This document shows, in pieces, positions 58,505 to 64,000 of a stretch of 64,000 bases of DNA; position 1 is the stretch's first letter; every line of letters begins with the position of its first letter. The DNA is taken from contig NC_051092.1 in NCBI RefSeq assembly GCF_901709675.1, positions 10,558,491-10,622,490 of the forward strand, written 5' to 3'. The position numbers were made by a program, and so were the translations under genes. This DNA is from Syngnathus acus (lineage: Eukaryota; Chordata; Actinopteri; Syngnathiformes; Syngnathidae). The notes under the pieces are model-generated. The model saw only the letters and a program-made list of their open reading frames with translations. It was not told the origin of the DNA and did no database searches.

Positions 58505-61500
58505 GCCCTAATTGAACATGCCTACTCGTGCCGTATGACAAGTACCGTATTTTCACCTTCAACAATAAATAATAAGTGGTAGTCCGCTGACCCACCGACG
58601 ACACTGCAGTGCGACACAAAAGTTAACAGTCAGAAAACTTCTGTCATTATACTCAGAAAACAGCTTAACAGTGTGACCTAACACACCCACTTTGTCCTTG
58701 AGAGGTTCCTCATTTGATCGCCTATGGCTTAGGGAACAACTCTTACAAGGAAACACTTGTTTGTCCAGGAGTGTATGGATGCTAATAGAGTGAACAACAC
58801 ATTAGCAGGAGTGGACTCAAATTGAACGCATGTATATGTGTGTGCATTTGTGTACTGGTCATGTTGAAATCATCGAATCCCTCCATCACTATTCATTAAC
58901 CTACAGTGCAGCATGTGCCTGCGGCTACCTTGTATATGTAACCTGACACCGACCACACATGCTGGGCTATCAATTTTCGGACTGCTTTTTCCTTTTTTTG
59001 CTCAAAGAAGACAATTCCTCAGTTGGAGTTGAATGTATTAGCTGTGCTGCAGGATGCCTTTATGTGACAATAACACTTAATTCCATGTTTTAATTCAGTG
59101 TGCTCTATCATTTTATCAGGTTATACACAAAGTGTATTTGGCACATGTGTGGCATTCTGAAATTTCAACAGGGAAATGTTTTCTACCCTCTCCACTATGG
59201 AATGTGCTTTCCTCCTAAAATGTTTTATTATTAACTCATGCAGCGCACAATGCGACACACTATACACACACGGTAGAGAACACAGCAATAAACAAAAGAA
59301 AACTGCAGCCTGGTCTGCACAAGCAGGCCTCACTCTGGTGGATTAAGGGTTTAATCCCTCACAGGCAAGCAAGGATGAGATTGAATCACGGCAGCCGGCC
59401 TGCTGGGGTCTACGGCGATGTGAGGTGCATGCAGGAGAAGTGCAATGAGTCACTGACTATTTAAAACAAACACTGTCACAATGTCACTCCTGACTTTCCG
59501 CCTCCATCTGACTCTTCTGTAATTGCAGTCCTCGCTCAGGGAATGCCTTACCACCTCTTACATTTTAATCAGGTAAATTCATCTGTCAGCCAATAGGGCG
59601 AAAAGAAAGATTAACCCTCAAGATCTCGGTGACAAATGGAAGCTACTGTATAGCTGCATTGGGAGAAATGGTATTTTGGATTGGGAAATTGGAGTGGAGT
59701 GGGTATGGAAATCAATGGAACGTAATGGCTGAGAACCTCACAAGATGAACAGAGAAGGAATCAATCACTGTACATACATGAGGACGGAAAAAATATTATT
59801 TTGCTTTCATTTCTTTCAAAGACATGACACGTATTTCCATCATTACCCAATTACCTTTTCACAACTTTCTTTTACACTCGTGATAATATTCCCACGTCGC
59901 AATGATGGGTAGTTGTTGTGATTGATTGAGTGCTCATTAAAACATCTAACTCACCGAAGACAATCATCAGCCGGACCGTTAAGTATGCCTGCATAATCTA
60001 ACGATCCAGCAGAATACCTTAATTAGCCAAATTATCAAAACACGATGCCGTGCAGTTCGAGCAAACGTATTGTTCTATCAAAATATACCGCAGTGATATC
60101 ACGTCTGATCAATTATTTATGTCAAACAAACATGTGGACCTGTAAGCTTAGCTTGGCGTCCAAACATCCAACAGCGAGATGTTTGGACTCCTTGGGTTAC
60201 CATACTACATCGTGTTTCCAGCAACATGAAAGTAATTCAAAACGTTAAACTCGGGAAGGATTTCCTCTATGTAATGCGATGGGCTATCAATGTCAATAAG
60301 AAATTAGCATACTGTATTTCTTTTTGCAAATGCTGTTATCAATACAGCTCTAGTATTGGATTCCATTATATTGCGCAGGTACTGTCTCTAATTACAGTAA
60401 AGTCAATGGAATTTTCTCATGGGAAGTTTATCTTGTCCTCTCATGCTGTGTCATATTTAGAGCTTGCGTGTGTATATTTAGTTGACAAACACCATTTAAT
60501 GTGTTTACCATGGACTACAATAGGATTTTATTGGTTGCCGTCTGTGCAAAGAGATTTAAGAGTAAAACAAAATACACCACCATATGACTCCTGCCAAGAC
60601 AGTGAGTCACATACTGGCATTTTATTGTGGACAGCTGTTTGAAGTGAATAAAGCAGGACAGGTGTTGTTGCTAATTCTGCAGCATTCTATTTGAGATCCA
60701 TCTTTCTTAAATAATGAGCTATAGCTGATTTACAGTCCAAACAAATGGAGATCATAAAGCTGAACCATTCCAAAAGTGCCAGCGGTGTAAAATAAACCAC
60801 ATTCATATTCAGAGCACTTTCACAGCTTATCAAGGTTCCCGACTGAGGTTCCGTCTGTCTCAGCTTTAAACGAAACAGACATTTCTCCACGGCGGGACAA
60901 CAGACAAGTTGCATACTGCAGTCTTCTCAATGTATCCATTTAGTATGTCACCGATTTCAAAGTCCTCTTTTTTTTTTAACCGTTGCTCTAGCCAAGCTAT
61001 TTTATCCCATTGAAGCTCAATCTGTACTCAAGCCATTAAACTAACTCTTTTGTGAGAACAGGGTCAAGCCTTTACTGAAATTGAAATGCAGAGGGGTAAT
61101 GTCTGGTATTTTTCATTTCTCATGACATTAAAAGGAAGTAAAAAAAAAAGCGCCTTCCTTCTCTTTCTCTATCTCACATTCTCAGAGGCCAGGTAAGTTC
61201 AAAATGTATTTTTCAAAACTATTAAGAAGCTTCTGAAGAAAAATGAAGAAAAAAAAATTTAACTTTTGGGCTGAAAGTTTAGCAGCTATTTTTTGCAGGA
61301 GCCCTAAAATGTTTGGAGCCCTTTGCAATCATACCCCATCCCATGCCTGTATTAGATCACTACTTTCATAATAGACTAATTTTAATTTTAATTTTAAACA
61401 CATTTACCTAAAGTTGTACAATTAAAGTGGTAATGAGGTTACCTGCATGCCAGAACGTTTTAATGACATTTTCAGATATTTAATCATCCAGAAGTGTTGT

Positions 61501-64000
61501 TCCTGCTCATTGCCCTGATTTGATGATCAAAATTCCCCTTCCACAGGGACAGAAAAGAAAGTGCGACCGTTCAACTCCAAATACGAGGGCTATACAAATC
61601 TAATTACATTCTCATTGCTCAGATATTTGTCTGTCCTTTACAATTTCATTACTGGGTAACAGAATACACACCAATGGACTCTAGGATGAAAAGGGAGCAT
61701 GTAATAGGGTGAACAAGAGGTGATCAGGTCTACTAATTCACAAAAGAGTCTCATAAATCTGTCCACAGAAAAGCCAGGCTTCTGTAATGGATCGAGGTGT
61801 CAAGGTCCACGTCCAGAAAGTAAAAACTCCGCCATGATTTGGTTTTAGCCACAGTTGCATATGAATATTTGTGCACAAGACCAAATATAAAGCTTTGATG
61901 TACACCGGATGAGTATGATGAATTCCATTGTGAGTATTGCACAACCAAATGTTAACTTATATACTTGGAACTATCGACAATAAGACTTAAATCTCATGAT
62001 CATGCTTGTGGCTTGTGATGTGAGTCGTTGGCCAGATGCTGATGTGCATCTGTGTCTTCCTTGAGGTCTTTTTGCACCTTTCCTATTTAACCTGGGCAGC
62101 CTGGTGTGCTCAAGCCAGCTGTCCTCACGGTTCATCAGAGCGTCCCCTCTAAACATGTCAGCAAGGTATAATTCAGGCAGAATGATGATTTCTCTCACCT
62201 GGTTGGCTTCTGAGCAGGTTTAGCCGTGCTCTCCCATGCCATAGGCATACATGCAATTGGTGTGTCGACAGGGTGAGAAAGACTGTGGCTAAAGTGTGCT
62301 AACTGGAGGTTAACAATGGCAGACTTTGTCAAATCTGTCAGTCTCTTAGAGGTGGAGAAACATGCATAATATTTGACCACATGTGAGGTTAACCACACGC
62401 ATTGGTCCGCTACTGTAAAGCAGCCTGTCATATTGTCTGAAATGGATTAGCATCCTGTCAAAAGCCTCCTTGGATTTAACGCAACACAGATTAGCCGAGT
62501 CTCAATATATTTATTGATATTACCAAAGCCAAAAATTCCCCAAAAATAAATATACTACATGGTTTACATGCCTTAAACTTTCTGTTAAAAAGAAAAACAG
62601 TGATGCAAAATGATTAATGTAGTCAAGCCTGAAAATATCCAGGGGGTATGGATAATATTATTGTGCTTGAAAAAGCTATTCATTTGTCTTGTCTATCTAT
62701 CTGATTGGAAAGATCCTATTTAAAAACTGTTTAAATGTCTGCTACTCTGTTACATGAGGTTGGGTTAAAAAAATTATCATACCTTGCATCCACAATTCTT
62801 TTTCTTAATGGATTAAGAATAATGGAACATAAACAATTCTTGGAGGAAGCTAGGGAGCGGAAACATTTGATCCTTGTCTTATCTATACATGCACAATCAG
62901 CAGGAGGAAGCAGCTCCTCCTCACCTACTCTACTATGCAAGATTGACTGCGCTGATATATGTGCAGTGAGCATCAGAATAGCAGAAATTACATTGTAACG
63001 CAACACCATACACAGAGACTTGGATGGGAGGAAATGTTTTGTTGTGATAAATAAAACTGACATATATTGAAGCTTGGTTACACTACAACCAAAATAGAGA
63101 TGTTTTTGGATTTTTTTTCATACATACTTGCAGAATTGTGTATTTATTTATATTGTAGAAGTTTTTTTTCCCATGCTACAAAATGTGATAGTGTGAATTT
63201 AAACTATGTTGTGTCAAAATTGTTGACTGGCTTGCTAGTCTGTTCACCACTATCTATTTACATTCAGTGATCCTGAATAGGGACAGGTGGCAGAAAATGA
63301 TCAAATGAATACATGGATCCAATTAGATTATCTGGGTAGCCAAAGAAATTGTGCTTACAGTATACCGTTGTCACTTTTTTGTTTTAATACCACTCTTCAT
63401 GTCTTTCTCCAATGAGTTTTCCCTTTTTTCCTTGCCTCGTACTTTCCTGACTCAAGACTCCTTGTCTACTAAACCAATAATGTACCGACAAAAGGGGGAG
63501 CGGGGTGTGTATTCAATGACAATTAACCCCCAGTTATTGTTCAGTGTATAAAATACAGCAATGTTTTAAGCAGCATCAACATATGGATGGAAAGAGCTGC
63601 TTTTGGGAAAGGCCAACTGTTCTCTCTAATTAACACGCAAGTTTCCAAACAAGGGACACATTGCTGCGTGGCAAACATGCTGCATCAGGAGGTAAGCAGA
63701 TGACACACCACCATGAGGGATGAGAGGAAAAAGGATGAAAGTCTTGAGTCGGTTACTGTCACCAAGTGCCCAATCACTTTGTGTCATTCTTTCTAAAATA
63801 AAAATATATCAGAAATGTTCAAGTGTTTATGGTTAGAATTCTTTATCTAAGACAAGTATCTCAAAACAGAGAAATTTTGCATGTTATTTGTGATGACACT
63901 CATTTTAAGGTGATGTCGGGAAAGGTAACTATGTCTCAATACCTTAGATAATTTATGTTTTAGAAAATCTTGGAAAATTGTGTTTGGCATTTGTTAGCAT

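Larger units (their letters stand above)
55908..64000. other. upstream of kcng4, no recognised gene
   Basis: AT-rich sequence without convincing exons. Segments near 59500-59640 and 61430-61640 look less random (CCAAT box, TTTGATGATCAAAA, TAAT cores) and may be conserved noncoding elements, but nothing in the window proves it. Confidence 0.4.

Overview
This is vertebrate genomic DNA, almost certainly from a ray-finned (teleost, probably percomorph) fish. Genes are split by long introns with GT..AG borders, coding density is very low, and the dispersed repeats (tRNA-headed SINEs with a GGATGG tail, hAT and Tc1/mariner fragments, TIR MITEs) are typical of teleosts. I cannot name the species.

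Two genes can be assembled exon by exon, both on the minus strand. (1) wfdc1 (7720-18560) is complete: six coding exons join in frame into a 218-aa secreted protein with a signal peptide, a WAP four-disulfide core and the WFDC1-specific C-terminal region. A TATAAAG element lies 156 bases upstream of the ATG. (2) kcng4 (35848-51333, with a probable untranslated first exon ending at 55479) is complete: three coding exons join into a 550-aa silent voltage-gated potassium channel subunit (Kv6.4 type), with T1 domain, S1-S6, TVGYGD selectivity filter and a C-terminal tail carrying ten alanines. WFDC1 and KCNG4 are also neighbours in human (16q24), so the linkage supports both names. The two genes have no known shared pathway; this is a syntenic block, not an operon.

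Layout: 1-7.6 kb, sequence downstream of wfdc1 with microsatellites and a hAT fragment; 7.7-18.7 kb, wfdc1, whose first intron holds a 4.7-kb compound transposon; 18.7-35.8 kb, intergenic, with one possible small unrecognised two-exon gene at 25.1-25.5 kb, a hAT MITE and a Tc1 remnant; 35.8-55.7 kb, kcng4 with a repeat-rich 12.4-kb intron; 55.7-64 kb, upstream of kcng4, with MITEs and no recognised gene.

The most unusual object is the compound element at 11702-16412. It has a perfect 8-bp target duplication, subterminal GAACG repeats, inverted arms of roughly 830 bp, and an internal 235-bp tandem array in which each unit carries a hairpin with arms up to 37 bp. It looks like a hAT-type non-autonomous transposon that has acquired a satellite array. 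No transposase, virus, toxin, CRISPR array or bacterial-type system was found.
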